A stretch of DNA of 64,000 nt, taken from Dorea_D sp963559605 (GTDB taxonomy: Bacteria > Bacillota > Clostridia > Lachnospirales > Lachnospiraceae). The DNA is taken from the NCBI GenBank assembly GCA_963559605.1, contig CAUWLL010000003.1, positions 35,035 through 99,034 of the forward strand, read 5' to 3'. The first letter of the stretch is position 1. Each line of letters begins with the position of its first letter. The notes beneath the pieces are model-generated. The model had not been told where the DNA came from. It saw only the letters and a program-made list of their open reading frames with translations, and did not search any database. The translations under genes were made by a program, and so were the position numbers. Below, in pieces: positions 25,647-35,121 of the stretch.

Positions 25647-27251
25647 TTATAACTGTGGTCCGGCAGAAACCAATGCCTTACCGGCTTCATTTCCTTCATA
25701 TTTCGCAAAGTTCTTAACAAATCTTCCGGCAAGATCTTTTGCTTTCTCTTCCCATTCAGAAGCATCGGCATAAGTATCGCGTGGATCCAGAATATTTGTA
25801 TCAACTCCCGGAAGCTCTGTCGGAACCTCAAAATTGAAGTACGGAATAGTCTTTGTAGGAGCGTTTGCAATATCTCCGTTTAAGATCGCATCAATGATAC
25901 CACGAGTATCTTTGATAGAGATACGTTTGCCGCTTCCATTCCATCCTGTGTTAACCAGGTATGCTTTTGCACCACTCTTCTCCATTCTCTTAACAAGCTC
26001 CTCTGCATACTTTGTAGGATGAAGCTCAAGGAATGCCTGACCGAAACAAGCAGAGAAGGTTGGTGTGGGCTCTGTGATTCCGCGCTCTGTACCGGCAAGC
26101 TTAGCTGTGAAGCCTGACAGGAAGTAATACTGTGTCTGCTCCGGTGTAAGTACAGATACCGGAGGAAGTACTCCGAATGCATCCGCAGACAGGAAGATCA
26201 CATCTTTTGCAGCAGGAGCCGCAGACACCGGACGTACAATCTTCTCAATGTGGTCGATCGGATAAGACACACGAGTATTCTCTGTTACGCTCTTATCATG
26301 GAAATCAATCTTTCCATTCTCATCCAATGTTACATTCTCAAGAAGTGCATTTTTCTTGATCGCATTGTAAATGTCTGGCTCAGACTCTTTATCAAGATTG
26401 ATAACCTTCGCGTAGCATCCACCCTCAAAGTTAAATACACCGTTATCGTCCCAGCCGTGCTCATCATCACCGATCAGAAGACGTTTCGGATCTGTAGAAA
26501 GAGTTGTTTTACCTGTTCCGGAGAGTCCAAAGAAGATTGCTGTATTCTCACCGTTCATATCTGTGTTTGCAGAACAGTGCATGGAAGCAATTCCTTTCAA
26601 CGGCAGGTAGTAGTTCATCATAGAGAACATACCTTTTTTCATCTCTCCGCCGTACCATGTATTTAAAATAACCTGCTCACGGCTTGTGATGTTAAACATA
26701 GATGCTGTCTCAGAATTAAGACCAAGCTCTTTGTAATTCTCAACTCTGGCTTTAGAAGCATTGTAAACAACAAAATCCGGTTCAAAGTTCTCAAGCTCTT
26801 CTGCTGTTGGAACGATAAACATGTTCTTTACGAAGTGCGCCTGCCATGCAACCTCAACGATGAAACGGATTGCCATACGTGTATCCGCATTTGTTCCGCA
26901 GAAAGCATCTACTACAAAAAGTCTCTTATTAGAAAGCTCTTTGATCGCAATGTCTTTACATGTATCCCAAGCTTCCTGAGAAGCCGGATGGTTGTCATTC
27001 TTATATTCATCAGAGGTCCACCATACAGTATCTTTTGAGTTTTCATCCATAACAATAAATTTGTCTTTTGGTGAACGTCCTGTGTAAATACCCGTCATTA
27101 CATTGACAGCGCCAAGTTCACTTACCTGACCTTTTTCAAAGCCTTCCAATTCCGGCTTTGTCTCTTCTTCAAATAATAACTCATAAGAAGGATTGTACAC
27201 AATCTCTGTAGTTCCTGTAATACCATACTTACTTAAATCGATTTTTGCCAT
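25647..27251 (-). CDS. pckA: Phosphoenolpyruvate carboxykinase (ATP)
   Basis: A 534-residue enzyme that interconverts oxaloacetate/ATP and PEP/CO2/ADP; in gut anaerobes it often runs toward oxaloacetate. The ATP-type kinase-1a motif GLSGTGKTTLS, kinase-2 LIGDDEHGW, GRSPKDKFIV near the N-terminus and the PEPCK-specific FGVLPPVSVLTPEQ are all present. Length is normal. It has its own strong promoter at 27350-27378 and GAGG before the ATG. Monocistronic. Confidence 0.97.
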   Translation of the reverse strand: MAKIDLSKYGITGTTEIVYNPSYELLFEEETKPELEGFEKGQVSELGAVNVMTGIYTGRSPKDKFIVMDENSKDTVWWTSDEYKNDNHPASQEAWDTCKDIAIKELSNKRLFVVDAFCGTNADTRMAIRFIVEVAWQAHFVKNMFIVPTAEELENFEPDFVVYNASKARVENYKELGLNSETASMFNITSREQVILNTWYGGEMKKGMFSMMNYYLPLKGIASMHCSANTDMNGENTAIFFGLSGTGKTTLSTDPKRLLIGDDEHGWDDNGVFNFEGGCYAKVINLDKESEPDIYNAIKKNALLENVTLDENGKIDFHDKSVTENTRVSYPIDHIEKIVRPVSAAPAAKDVIFLSADAFGVLPPVSVLTPEQTQYYFLSGFTAKLAGTERGITEPTPTFSACFGQAFLELHPTKYAEELVKRMEKSGAKAYLVNTGWNGSGKRISIKDTRGIIDAILNGDIANAPTKTIPYFNFEVPTELPGVDTNILDPRDTYADASEWEEKAKDLAGRFVKNFAKYEGNEAGKALVSAGPQL

Positions 27252-27349
27252 CTTACATTTAACCTCTTTTCTTTCCTTATTATTTTATACTGTTTCGTAA
27301 ACGCCGCTTTTTGTTCGTTAAATTTGTCCTTCGCAACGCCATTTGTCTT

Positions 27350-27378
27350 ATTATCTCACCATTCTCCGAAAAAGTCAA
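27350..27378 (-). promoter_or_regulatory. pckA promoter
   Basis: TTGACT (27378-27373), 17-base spacer, GATAAT (27355-27350). The remaining 27379-27465 is AT-rich with nothing else recognised. Confidence 0.8.
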
Positions 27379-27465
27379 GAGTTTAACAATCTTTTTTCGA
27401 AAGTTTATAAATTTTATTATTCATTTATCTTTTAAATATTAATAAAACAGGTGTGTATAATCCCA

Positions 27466-27499
27466 AAAATGCAGGATTTGAATTTAAATCCTGCATTTT
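27466..27499 (-). terminator. Intrinsic terminator of the thrC unit
   Basis: Perfect 14-bp arms AAAATGCAGGATTT (27466-27479) and AAATCCTGCATTTT (27486-27499); T-run on the minus strand. It lies about 100 bases after the small membrane protein gene. Confidence 0.88.
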
Positions 27500-27600
27500 G
27501 TGAAGCCAAGCATATTATTCACGGCTTTCCGGATCCTTATTCGATTATGAAATACAATCCCAAAAGTCAACCGCCAAATCACACAAACAAACGTGATTCT

Positions 27601-27948
27601 TTATTTCCCAAAATATTTTGTATTAATTTTTCTGATCATTACAGTATATACAATGAGTACAACTACCACCGCCGAAAACGTGACAATAAATAAAGTCCCC
27701 ACTCTTTCTACCATCGTATTATAAACATCCACGCAGCCATGCAAAGTAGTTGTAATTCCAAGGAGAAACAGAGGAAGCTGTACTTCTTTGCAGTATCCGT
27801 TTAAGTCTTTACATTCACGGATATTCGTTCCCTTCGGAAGCAAAATTGTCTGATTGACTTGTTTTTTTAACTTCAACATGCAAAACGCATACAAACAGTA
27901 CACGCCGCCTAATAGAATTAAAATTCCTAAAATACCGTCCAGCATCAT
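27601..27948 (-). CDS. Small membrane protein coupled to thrC, unknown function
   Basis: A 115-residue protein I do not recognise. It shows three hydrophobic segments: about 5-25, 58-72 and 82-106, with a polar region including Cys at 46 and 53 between the first two. Its ATG shares one base with the thrC stop (TAATG), so translation is coupled. It ends the leuC-leuD-nhaC-thrC run before the terminator at 27466-27499. Conservation of the pairing would tell whether it belongs to threonine metabolism or is a passenger. Confidence 0.7.
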   Translation of the reverse strand: MMLDGILGILILLGGVYCLYAFCMLKLKKQVNQTILLPKGTNIRECKDLNGYCKEVQLPLFLLGITTTLHGCVDVYNTMVERVGTLFIVTFSAVVVVLIVYTVMIRKINTKYFGK

Positions 27949-29447
27949 TACACTTCACCTCTTAACTTTAGTAACTTCTTTACTGTCTGCTCCATTTCAT
28001 CTGTCTCGCATTCCGTACAATGACGAATATCGGCATCCAAAATATCTTTGACCGCCTGCGGAATCTCCACTCCTGACACTTTCTGCAATTCTTCCAAAAG
28101 CTCAAATTCATCTCTCTCGGAACAGGTCGTATCTATAGCACTCATCACACTTTTGACAAATTTGTAGGGGCTTGCTGTAGACGCGATCAGACATTTTCTG
28201 TCGTCCCGGCTGTCTTTCCGATATTCCCTGCACACGTAAGACGCCACTGCCGTATGGGTGTCTATTACATAGCCTGTCTTCTGGTAAACTGCCCGGATAG
28301 CATCCGCCGTCTCTTCTTCATCCGCATAACCGGATGCAAAATCCGAAAGCCGCCCTTTCATTTCTTTGGAAATCGTATACTGTCCGTCAGTTTTTAATTC
28401 TTCCATAATCTGTTTCGTCTTGTCAGAATCTTCTCCGGCAATCTGATAAAGTAATCTCTCTAAATTACTGGAAATCAAAATATCCATTGATGGAGAAGTT
28501 GTCAAAACAAACTCCCGGTTCTTATCATATGTCCCTGTTTCAAAGAAATCAAACAACACTTTGTTTTCATTGGAAGCACAGATCAATTTGCCGATAGGTA
28601 CTCCCATCTGTTTTGCGTAATACGCCGCCAAAATGTTTCCAAAATTTCCTGTCGGCACCGTCACATTGATGCTTTCGCCGGAACTGATCTCTCCTTCCTC
28701 CAACAGCTTCACATATGCAAATACATAATATACGACCTGCGGAACAAGCCGCCCGATATTGATAGAGTTCGCAGAAGAAAACAAGTATCCTTCTTTTGCA
28801 AGAGCCTGTTCCAGATCTTTGTTCTCAAACATTGCTTTCACACCGCTTTGCGCATCATCAAAGTTCCCATGAATGGCAACTACATCTACATTGTCACCTT
28901 TCTGCGTTACCATCTGAAGCTCCTGTACCCTGCTCACACCATTTTTTGGATAGAACACAATGATCTGTGTCCCTTCTACATCTGCAAATCCGGCAAGTGT
29001 AGCCTTCCCCGTATCACCGGATGTAGCCGTCAGAATCACAATCTTTTTATCCACATGATTTTTCTTCGCCGCCGTCGTCATCAGATGAGGCAGTATAGAA
29101 AGCGCCATATCTTTAAATGCAATAGTCGCTCCGTGAAACAGTTCAAGATAATATACATCGTCTGCTTTCACAAGGGCTGCAATCTCTTTTGTATCAAATT
29201 TTTTGTCATAAGCTTTGTCAATACAGGATTTTAACTCTTCCTCGGTAAAATCCGTAAAAAACTGCTTCATTACCGCATAAGCAATCTCTTGATAGCTCAT
29301 GCCCCGGAACGCTTCTATCGGTCTATCCAAAGCCGGAAGTTTCTCCGGAACAAACAATCCTCCGTCCGAAGAAAGTCCTTTTAAAATCGCTTCTGACGCC
29401 GTTACTCTCAACATTGAATTTCTGGTACTTTTGTAATATAGATTCAT
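27948..29447 (-). CDS. thrC: Threonine synthase
   Basis: A 499-residue PLP enzyme that converts O-phosphohomoserine to threonine. The N-terminal YKSTRN opening, the PLP lysine region ELFHGATIAFKDMALS, the phosphate-binding TSGDTGKA and VTVPTGNFGNILAAYYAK mark the long (yeast/E. coli type) ThrC. It follows the antiporter gene closely; if that gene were in frame its stop would be at 29450, two bases before this ATG. Confidence 0.95.
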   Translation of the reverse strand: MNLYYKSTRNSMLRVTASEAILKGLSSDGGLFVPEKLPALDRPIEAFRGMSYQEIAYAVMKQFFTDFTEEELKSCIDKAYDKKFDTKEIAALVKADDVYYLELFHGATIAFKDMALSILPHLMTTAAKKNHVDKKIVILTATSGDTGKATLAGFADVEGTQIIVFYPKNGVSRVQELQMVTQKGDNVDVVAIHGNFDDAQSGVKAMFENKDLEQALAKEGYLFSSANSINIGRLVPQVVYYVFAYVKLLEEGEISSGESINVTVPTGNFGNILAAYYAKQMGVPIGKLICASNENKVLFDFFETGTYDKNREFVLTTSPSMDILISSNLERLLYQIAGEDSDKTKQIMEELKTDGQYTISKEMKGRLSDFASGYADEEETADAIRAVYQKTGYVIDTHTAVASYVCREYRKDSRDDRKCLIASTASPYKFVKSVMSAIDTTCSERDEFELLEELQKVSGVEIPQAVKDILDADIRHCTECETDEMEQTVKKLLKLRGEV

Positions 29448-29449
29448 TT

Positions 29450-29546
29450 TTATGCCTTTCTTTCTTTTGCTTTTCTAAATACAATAAACAAAATCGCACT
29501 TACTGCCATCAAAACCGGATAGAACAAATATGGCATAATCTTAAAC
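29450..29546 (-). pseudogene. Frameshifted C-terminal end of the NhaC-type antiporter
   Basis: In the frame one base away from the antiporter ORF, the sequence encodes IMPYLFYPVLMAVSAILFIV and FRKAKERKA, then TAA at 29450-29452. This is a proper last membrane helix for the antiporter family. One base seems to be missing from the CCC run at 29547-29549, where the family normally has a T/S-P-F sequence. Confidence 0.7.
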
Positions 29547-30738
29547 GGGTAAGTCCCGTGAGACTTGCCGCAGATAATAACTGTGCGCCGTATGGGAGCA
29601 ATCCCTGTCCTACGGATGTAAAAATATCCAACAATGATGCCGAACGCCTTGATGAGATTTCAAACTCTTCACTGATTTCTCTGGCAATCGGTCCTGCCAT
29701 TACGATTGCTACTGTGTTATTCGCCGTACATATGTCTACCAAAAGGGAAAGACCCGCTATTCCAATTTCTCCGCCTTTCTGTCCTTTGATATTCTTCTTG
29801 ATCATGTTCAGAATAAACTGGATACCCCCGTATTCTTTTACCAGCGATACAATACACGCCACAACAATGGAAATCACCGTAATATCATACATTCCAGTCA
29901 CTCCGCCTCCTACAGCCGTGAACATCTCCCCAACTGCAATGCTTCCGGTAGCCACACCCACGATCAGAGAAATAACAGTTCCGCTTATCAATACGATAAA
30001 GACATTAATTCCGATCAGCGCGCCCACCAGTACAATAATATATGGAACTACCCGAAAAATATTGTAACTCAGTTCCTGCGTCAACTTAAAATCACCGTTT
30101 CTTGTAATCAAGAAGAAGATAATGATCGTAAGGATTGCTGCCGGAAGAACGATCAAAAAGTTTTCCTTAAACTTATCTTTCATCTCGCAGCCCTGCGTTT
30201 TGACCGCCGCTATAGTCGTATCGGAAATCATAGATAAATTATCGCCGAACATCGCTCCGCATACAACTGCTCCGATACAGATCGGAAGCGCAAAACCCGT
30301 CTTCTCACTGATCCCCACTGCAATGGGCGCAAGCGCCGCAATGGTTCCCATAGACGTACCCATAGATACGGAGATGAAGCATCCGATCACAAAAAGTCCT
30401 ACCACAGCAATTTTCGCCGGAAGAATAGACAGTCCTAAGTTTACTGTACTTTCCACACCTCCCGCCGCCGTAACTGCACCGGAAAATGCGCCTGCGGACA
30501 AGAAGATCAAACTCATGGTAATGATATTCTCATCTCCTACCCCTTTCGAAATAATCGAAATTTTATCTTGAAACTTCAAATCCTTATTCTGCAAAAATGC
30601 CACCAATAGCGCAATCAAAAACGCGACGATCGCAGGCATTGCATAAAAGTCCCCCGTCACAATCCCGGAGCCCAAAAATATTACAAGAAAAACTCCAATC
30701 GGCAGCAAAGCCGCCGCATTTCCTCTCTCACTTCCCAT
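29509..30738 (-). CDS. Na+/H+ antiporter NhaC family, C-terminally frameshifted
   Basis: As read, 409 residues with about eleven membrane segments. Family signs are MGTSMGTIAALAPIAVGI, ICIGAVVCGAMFGDNLSMISDTTI and CTANNTVAIVMAGPIA. It exchanges sodium (or an amino acid for a cation in the malate/lactate branch) for protons. The end (TGLTRLRLCHICSIRF) departs from the family, while the expected last helix is found in another frame. Either a real truncation or a one-base assembly error. Start ATG 30738 has AAAGGA upstream; leuD lies 15 bases before it. Confidence 0.85.
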   Translation of the reverse strand: MGSERGNAAALLPIGVFLVIFLGSGIVTGDFYAMPAIVAFLIALLVAFLQNKDLKFQDKISIISKGVGDENIITMSLIFLSAGAFSGAVTAAGGVESTVNLGLSILPAKIAVVGLFVIGCFISVSMGTSMGTIAALAPIAVGISEKTGFALPICIGAVVCGAMFGDNLSMISDTTIAAVKTQGCEMKDKFKENFLIVLPAAILTIIIFFLITRNGDFKLTQELSYNIFRVVPYIIVLVGALIGINVFIVLISGTVISLIVGVATGSIAVGEMFTAVGGGVTGMYDITVISIVVACIVSLVKEYGGIQFILNMIKKNIKGQKGGEIGIAGLSLLVDICTANNTVAIVMAGPIAREISEEFEISSRRSASLLDIFTSVGQGLLPYGAQLLSAASLTGLTRLRLCHICSIRF

Positions 30739-30753
30739 AGTCTGTATCCTTTC

Positions 30754-31242
30754 TTACTTTTTACTATTTGTATATTTTACAAGACCGCCTGCTGCGATCA
30801 GCTTCTGCATAAATTCGGGGAACGGCTGTCCCTGAAATTCCGTTCCTTTTGTACGGTTATAAATCTTACCGCTGTCAAAATCCACTTCCACTTCATCCCC
30901 GGCTTCAATTCCTCTTGCAGCCTCCGGACATTCGATGATCGGAAGTCCGATATTGATCGCATTTCTATAGAAGATTCGTGCAAATGTCTCGGCAATGACA
31001 CAGCTTACACCCGCCGTCTTTAAGCAGAGCGGCGCATGTTCTCTGGAAGAACCGCATCCGAAGTTCTTATTTGCTACGATCAAATCCCCCGGCTGTACTT
31101 TCTTTGCAAACTCCGGATCGATGTCAACCATGGCGTGTGCCGCCAATTCTTTGGCATCGAAAGAGTTCAAATATCTTGCCGGAATGATCACATCCGTATC
31201 TACATTATCTCCATATTTAAATACATGTCCCAATGCTTTCAT
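30754..31242 (-). CDS. leuD: 3-isopropylmalate dehydratase small subunit
   Basis: A 162-residue swivel-domain subunit that pairs with LeuC to isomerise isopropylmalate in leucine synthesis. It opens GHVFKYGDNVDTDVIIPARYLN and contains the substrate-site FGCGSSREHAP. This short LeuD is the archaeal/clostridial type. Its ATG overlaps the leuC stop (TAATG). No leuA or leuB is in the window, so a homologous dehydratase (citraconate or dimethylmalate) cannot be fully excluded. Confidence 0.92.
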   Translation of the reverse strand: MKALGHVFKYGDNVDTDVIIPARYLNSFDAKELAAHAMVDIDPEFAKKVQPGDLIVANKNFGCGSSREHAPLCLKTAGVSCVIAETFARIFYRNAINIGLPIIECPEAARGIEAGDEVEVDFDSGKIYNRTKGTEFQGQPFPEFMQKLIAAGGLVKYTNSKK

Positions 31243-32516
31243 TATCTGTCACCTACTTTCTCTGGATTTGCAATATACCCCGCAATGGCGCTTGCCGCAG
31301 CTACTTCCGGAGAAGCAAGGTAGATCAGCGAATCCACATGTCCCATTCTTCCCACAAAATTGCGGTTCGTAGTAGACACACACTTCTCCCCTGCTGCCAT
31401 AACACCCATATGACCGCCCATACACGGTCCACAACTCGGTGTATTAACGGCACATCCGGCATCCACGAATATATCCAACAGTCCTTCCGCAATACATTGC
31501 TTATATATCTTCTGTGTCGCAGGAACTACCATGACACGTACATCTTCATGCACCGTATGTCCCTTTAAGATCGCCGTCGCTTTTCTCATATCGGAAATCC
31601 TTCCATTGGTACAAGAACCGATGACAACCTGATCGATCTTAATAGGCTCCATAGCTTCGATTTCATCAATCGTCTTTGCATTGCCCGGAAGATGCGGAAA
31701 CGCTACCGTCGGACGCACCTGTGAAAGATCGATCTCTACCACTTCGTCATATTCGGCGTCCTCGTCCGCTTCATATATCTTATATGCTTTCTTCGTATGC
31801 TCTTTCAGATATTCCTCCGTCCGTGCATCCACCGGGAAGATTCCGTTTTTCGCTCCGGCTTCAATCGCCATATTCGCCATGGTAAACCTATCGTCCATGG
31901 TAAGATTTGCAATTCCGTCTCCTGTAAATTCCATAGATTTGTAAAGCGCACCGTCCACACCGATCTTTCCGATAATATGGATAATAATATCCTTTCCTGT
32001 TACAAACCGTCCCGGTTCTCCGGTAAGCACAAACTTTATAGCGCTCGGCACCTTAAACCACAGCTCTCCCATTGCCATTCCGGTGGCAATATCTGTCGTA
32101 CCGACTCCTGTGGAAAATGCTCCTAACGCTCCGTATGTACAAGTATGCGAATCTGCGCCGATGATACATTCCCCTGCCGCAACAACACCTGCTTCCGGTA
32201 AGATCGCATGTTCTACACCGGATTTTCCCTGTTCAAAATACCAGGAAAGTCCCTGCTCTTTTGCAAATTCACGGATTGCCTTTGCGTTTTCCGCCGATTT
32301 AATATCCTTATTCGGAGTAAAATGATCCGGAACAAAGACAACCTTATCCTTATCAAATACCGAATCCGACATCTGTTTTAAAATTGGCAACGCCATAGGC
32401 CCGGTAATATCATTTGCCATAACTACATCTAATTTTGCTTCGATCAACTGTCCCGCCTCCACGTGGTCAAGCCCAGCGTGATCTGCTAATATTTTCTGCG
32501 TCATTGTCATTCCCAT
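31242..32516 (-). CDS. leuC: 3-isopropylmalate dehydratase large subunit
   Basis: A 424-residue aconitase-family subunit carrying the [4Fe-4S] cluster, with ligand cysteines in GSCTNGR and TPSCGPCMG. Other marks are FVPDHFTPNKD, GADSHTCTYGALGAFSTGVG and TDIATGMAMGELW. The start is ATG 32516, eight bases after AGGAGG; the GTG at 32519 is too close. Coupled to leuD by a one-base overlap. Confidence 0.94.
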   Translation of the reverse strand: MGMTMTQKILADHAGLDHVEAGQLIEAKLDVVMANDITGPMALPILKQMSDSVFDKDKVVFVPDHFTPNKDIKSAENAKAIREFAKEQGLSWYFEQGKSGVEHAILPEAGVVAAGECIIGADSHTCTYGALGAFSTGVGTTDIATGMAMGELWFKVPSAIKFVLTGEPGRFVTGKDIIIHIIGKIGVDGALYKSMEFTGDGIANLTMDDRFTMANMAIEAGAKNGIFPVDARTEEYLKEHTKKAYKIYEADEDAEYDEVVEIDLSQVRPTVAFPHLPGNAKTIDEIEAMEPIKIDQVVIGSCTNGRISDMRKATAILKGHTVHEDVRVMVVPATQKIYKQCIAEGLLDIFVDAGCAVNTPSCGPCMGGHMGVMAAGEKCVSTTNRNFVGRMGHVDSLIYLASPEVAAASAIAGYIANPEKVGDR

Positions 32517-32612
32517 CACGACAACCTCCTATTCCTCTTACTGAAACCTTTACGTGCTATTTTACCACAGATACCCTCTCATTGTACAGTGCTAAAGTAA
32601 AAAACACTTTGC

Positions 32613-32640
32613 TTGACATTTTTCGCAAAAATGGTATGAT
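32613..32640 (+). promoter_or_regulatory. feoAB promoter
   Basis: TTGACA (32613-32618), 16-base spacer, TATGAT (32635-32640), followed at once by a Fur-like operator. Confidence 0.82.
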
Positions 32641-32652
32641 GGTTTTGTAATA

Positions 32653-32671
32653 GATAATGATTCTCATTTAC
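32653..32671. promoter_or_regulatory. Fur box before feoA
   Basis: GATAATGATTCTCATTTAC contains the inverted AATGA-TTC-TCATT and matches the Fur consensus well. It covers the start-of-transcription region, so iron-loaded Fur should block feoAB. Recognition is by consensus only. Confidence 0.75.
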
Positions 32672-32699
32672 GTTATATATGAAATAAGGAGTAGTTCAC

Positions 32700-32942
32700 A
32701 TGACACTAAAACAAGGACTCAGTAATCACCACTATCAGGTGGTTTCCATAAATCTTGAGCTACAGCTGGAACGACGCTTGGAAGCTCTCGGACTCACTGA
32801 AGGGGCGCACATTACCGTATTAAACAACGAAAAAAAAGGCGCTCTTACCGCCCGCTTCCGCGGCACCAGATTTGCTCTCGGCCGCCGCATCGCAGAGCAC
32901 ATTGAGATAAAGGAGATCGAAGAACATGAGAAATGTTATTAA
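32700..32942 (+). CDS. feoA: Ferrous iron transport protein A
   Basis: An 80-residue SH3-like FeoA domain, a cytosolic partner of FeoB. The sequence has the family pattern LEALGLTEGAHITVLN and ARFRGTRFALGRRIAEHIEI. AAGGAG precedes the ATG. It overlaps feoB by 17 bases, so the two are translated together. Confidence 0.93.
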   Translation: MTLKQGLSNHHYQVVSINLELQLERRLEALGLTEGAHITVLNNEKKGALTARFRGTRFALGRRIAEHIEIKEIEEHEKCY

Positions 32943-34968
32943 TGTTGGATTTGTAGGTAATCCAAACTGCGGAAAAACAACACTCTTTAACGCCTTTACC
33001 GGAGCCAACTTAAAAGTGGCAAACTGGCCGGGCGTCACCGTGGAAAAAAAAGAAGGACGTACTTCTTATGAAGGCGTGGAATTTAAACTGATCGACCTCC
33101 CCGGTATCTACAGCCTTTCTTCTTATACAATAGAAGAAACAGTTTCCAGAAACTGTATCATGAGTGATGAAGTGGATGTAATTATCAATGTCGTTGACGC
33201 TTCCAGTCTGGAACGTAACCTCTATCTAACACTTCAGCTGATCGAACTTGGAAAACCCGTAGTTCTGGCACTGAACATGATGGATATTGTGGAAGAGCGC
33301 GGCATGGAACTGGATCTTCACCGTCTCCCGGAAATGCTCGGCGTACCCGCCATTCCGGTGTCTGCACGCAAAAAAACAGGATTGTCTATCCTGCTTCACG
33401 CGGCGGCGCACCATACAGAATTTCAGGAGCAAAGCCCACTGATCCACCATCATCCCGGTAAAACTTTTGAACATCCCCACGATCACCACAAGGAATTCGC
33501 CATGGTGTATGAAGATTACATCGAAGATAAAATCGATCACCTCATGGCTCTTTTAAAAGAAAAATACCCGGAGGTTTCCAATAAACGTTGGCTTGCCATC
33601 AAACTTTTGGAAAATGATACTGCTATCAAAGACGAATATCCACTGAATGCCCAGTCTATTATAGACCGCAGTTATGAGAAGGATATGATCAACCAGAAAT
33701 ATGATTTTATTGAAGAGATCATCAGCGAGGTACTTGTAAATAAATCCAAAAAAGAAGAGATCACCGAGAAAATCGACCATTATCTGACGCACCGTTTTCT
33801 GGGGCTTCCTATTTTCCTCGGTATTATGGCTCTGGTATTTTTGCTTACCTTTGTAGTGGGCGACTGGTTAAAGGGATATTTTGAGGTTGCACTGGAAAAC
33901 TTTTCTGCTCTTGTGACAACAGGGCTTGCATCAGTACATACTTCTCCCATGCTCATATCCCTGATCGTGGACGGCGTTATCTCCGGCGTCGGAGGAATCC
34001 TTACCTTCCTGCCCAATATATTTATTCTTTTCCTTGCTCTTGCATTTTTAGAGGACAGCGGATATATGGCGCGTGTTGCATTTGTCATGGATGATATTAT
34101 GGGTCATTTGGGGTTATCCGGTCGTGCTTTTCTCCCTTTGCTCCTTGGATTTGGCTGCTCCGTTCCTGCCGTTATGGCTTCCAGAGCATTGGAGCACAAG
34201 CGGGATCGTTTTAAAACCATCCTGATCACACCGTTTATGTCCTGTAGCGCAAAGCTTCCGGTATATGTACTGTTTTCCTCCATGTTTTTTGGAAAATACG
34301 CCATACTGGCATGTTATTCCCTGTACTTATTCGGTATTATTACAGGAATCGCAACAGCTTATATTCTCGGAAAGATTGACAAAAGCAAGGCAGACCACGC
34401 ACTTCTTATCGAACTTCCGGAGTATAAGACGCCAAACGGACGCACGATCGCTATCTATGTATGGGAGAAAATTAAAGATTACCTCACAAAGGCGGGTACT
34501 GTTATCTTTATCGCCTCTGTGCTTATGTGGATATTACTGAATTTTGGACCTCACGGCTATGTGACAGACATTGCTCAAAGCTTCGGATCTATGGCAGGCA
34601 AAATGCTTGCTCCGCTATTGAAGCCTGCGGGACTCGGGTACTGGCAGATTGTAGTTGCCCTTATATCCGGTATAGCCGCAAAAGAGGTGGTTGTATCAAG
34701 TTGCAGCGTACTGTTCGGTATCCAGAACATTACCACTACCCATGGAATGAACGCCATGGTAGGAGTCTTGAGTTCCCTCGGTTTTGGCATTGCAAACGCC
34801 TATGCGCTTATGGTATTCGTACTGCTATACATTCCATGCACTGCCACCATTGCAACCATTCACCGAGAACTGCGGAGCTGGAAGACCACGCTTGGAATTC
34901 TGGTATTCCAATTGCTTATGGCATGGGGAATGAGCTGCCTGGTATATCAGATCGGAATATTGTTATAA
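32926..34968 (+). CDS. feoB: Ferrous iron transport protein B
   Basis: A 680-residue Fe(II) transporter. The N-terminal G domain has GNPNCGKTT (11-19), the DLPG switch motif and NMMD; then about nine membrane helices with the two Gate motifs (FGCSVPAVMASRAL and SCSAKLP). Between G domain and membrane lies a His-rich insert (HHHPGKTFEHPHDHH, about residues 173-187) that could bind metal. Length is near the usual 660-770. The feoAB mRNA ends at the terminator at 34996-35065. Confidence 0.96.
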   Translation: MRNVINVGFVGNPNCGKTTLFNAFTGANLKVANWPGVTVEKKEGRTSYEGVEFKLIDLPGIYSLSSYTIEETVSRNCIMSDEVDVIINVVDASSLERNLYLTLQLIELGKPVVLALNMMDIVEERGMELDLHRLPEMLGVPAIPVSARKKTGLSILLHAAAHHTEFQEQSPLIHHHPGKTFEHPHDHHKEFAMVYEDYIEDKIDHLMALLKEKYPEVSNKRWLAIKLLENDTAIKDEYPLNAQSIIDRSYEKDMINQKYDFIEEIISEVLVNKSKKEEITEKIDHYLTHRFLGLPIFLGIMALVFLLTFVVGDWLKGYFEVALENFSALVTTGLASVHTSPMLISLIVDGVISGVGGILTFLPNIFILFLALAFLEDSGYMARVAFVMDDIMGHLGLSGRAFLPLLLGFGCSVPAVMASRALEHKRDRFKTILITPFMSCSAKLPVYVLFSSMFFGKYAILACYSLYLFGIITGIATAYILGKIDKSKADHALLIELPEYKTPNGRTIAIYVWEKIKDYLTKAGTVIFIASVLMWILLNFGPHGYVTDIAQSFGSMAGKMLAPLLKPAGLGYWQIVVALISGIAAKEVVVSSCSVLFGIQNITTTHGMNAMVGVLSSLGFGIANAYALMVFVLLYIPCTATIATIHRELRSWKTTLGILVFQLLMAWGMSCLVYQIGILL

Positions 34969-34995
34969 ATAATTGAGAATCGTTAAAATATCAAA

Positions 34996-35065
34996 GACAG
35001 CTTCCCGCTTCTGCCGATACAAAGCTTTACCATGTACCGACGGAAGCGGGAAGCTGTCCCTTTTT
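34996..35065 (+). terminator. feoAB terminator
   Basis: Perfect 16-bp arms GACAGCTTCCCGCTTC (34996-35011) and GAAGCGGGAAGCTGTC (35043-35058), 31-base loop, then CCTTTTT. A weak second Fur-like sequence (TTGAGAATCGTTA) lies between the feoB stop and this hairpin. Confidence 0.85.
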
Positions 35066-35121
35066 ACATAAGACACATTTCAAAAGAATTGTCCCCTTTT
35101 AACGTCTCATAAAATCTTTCA

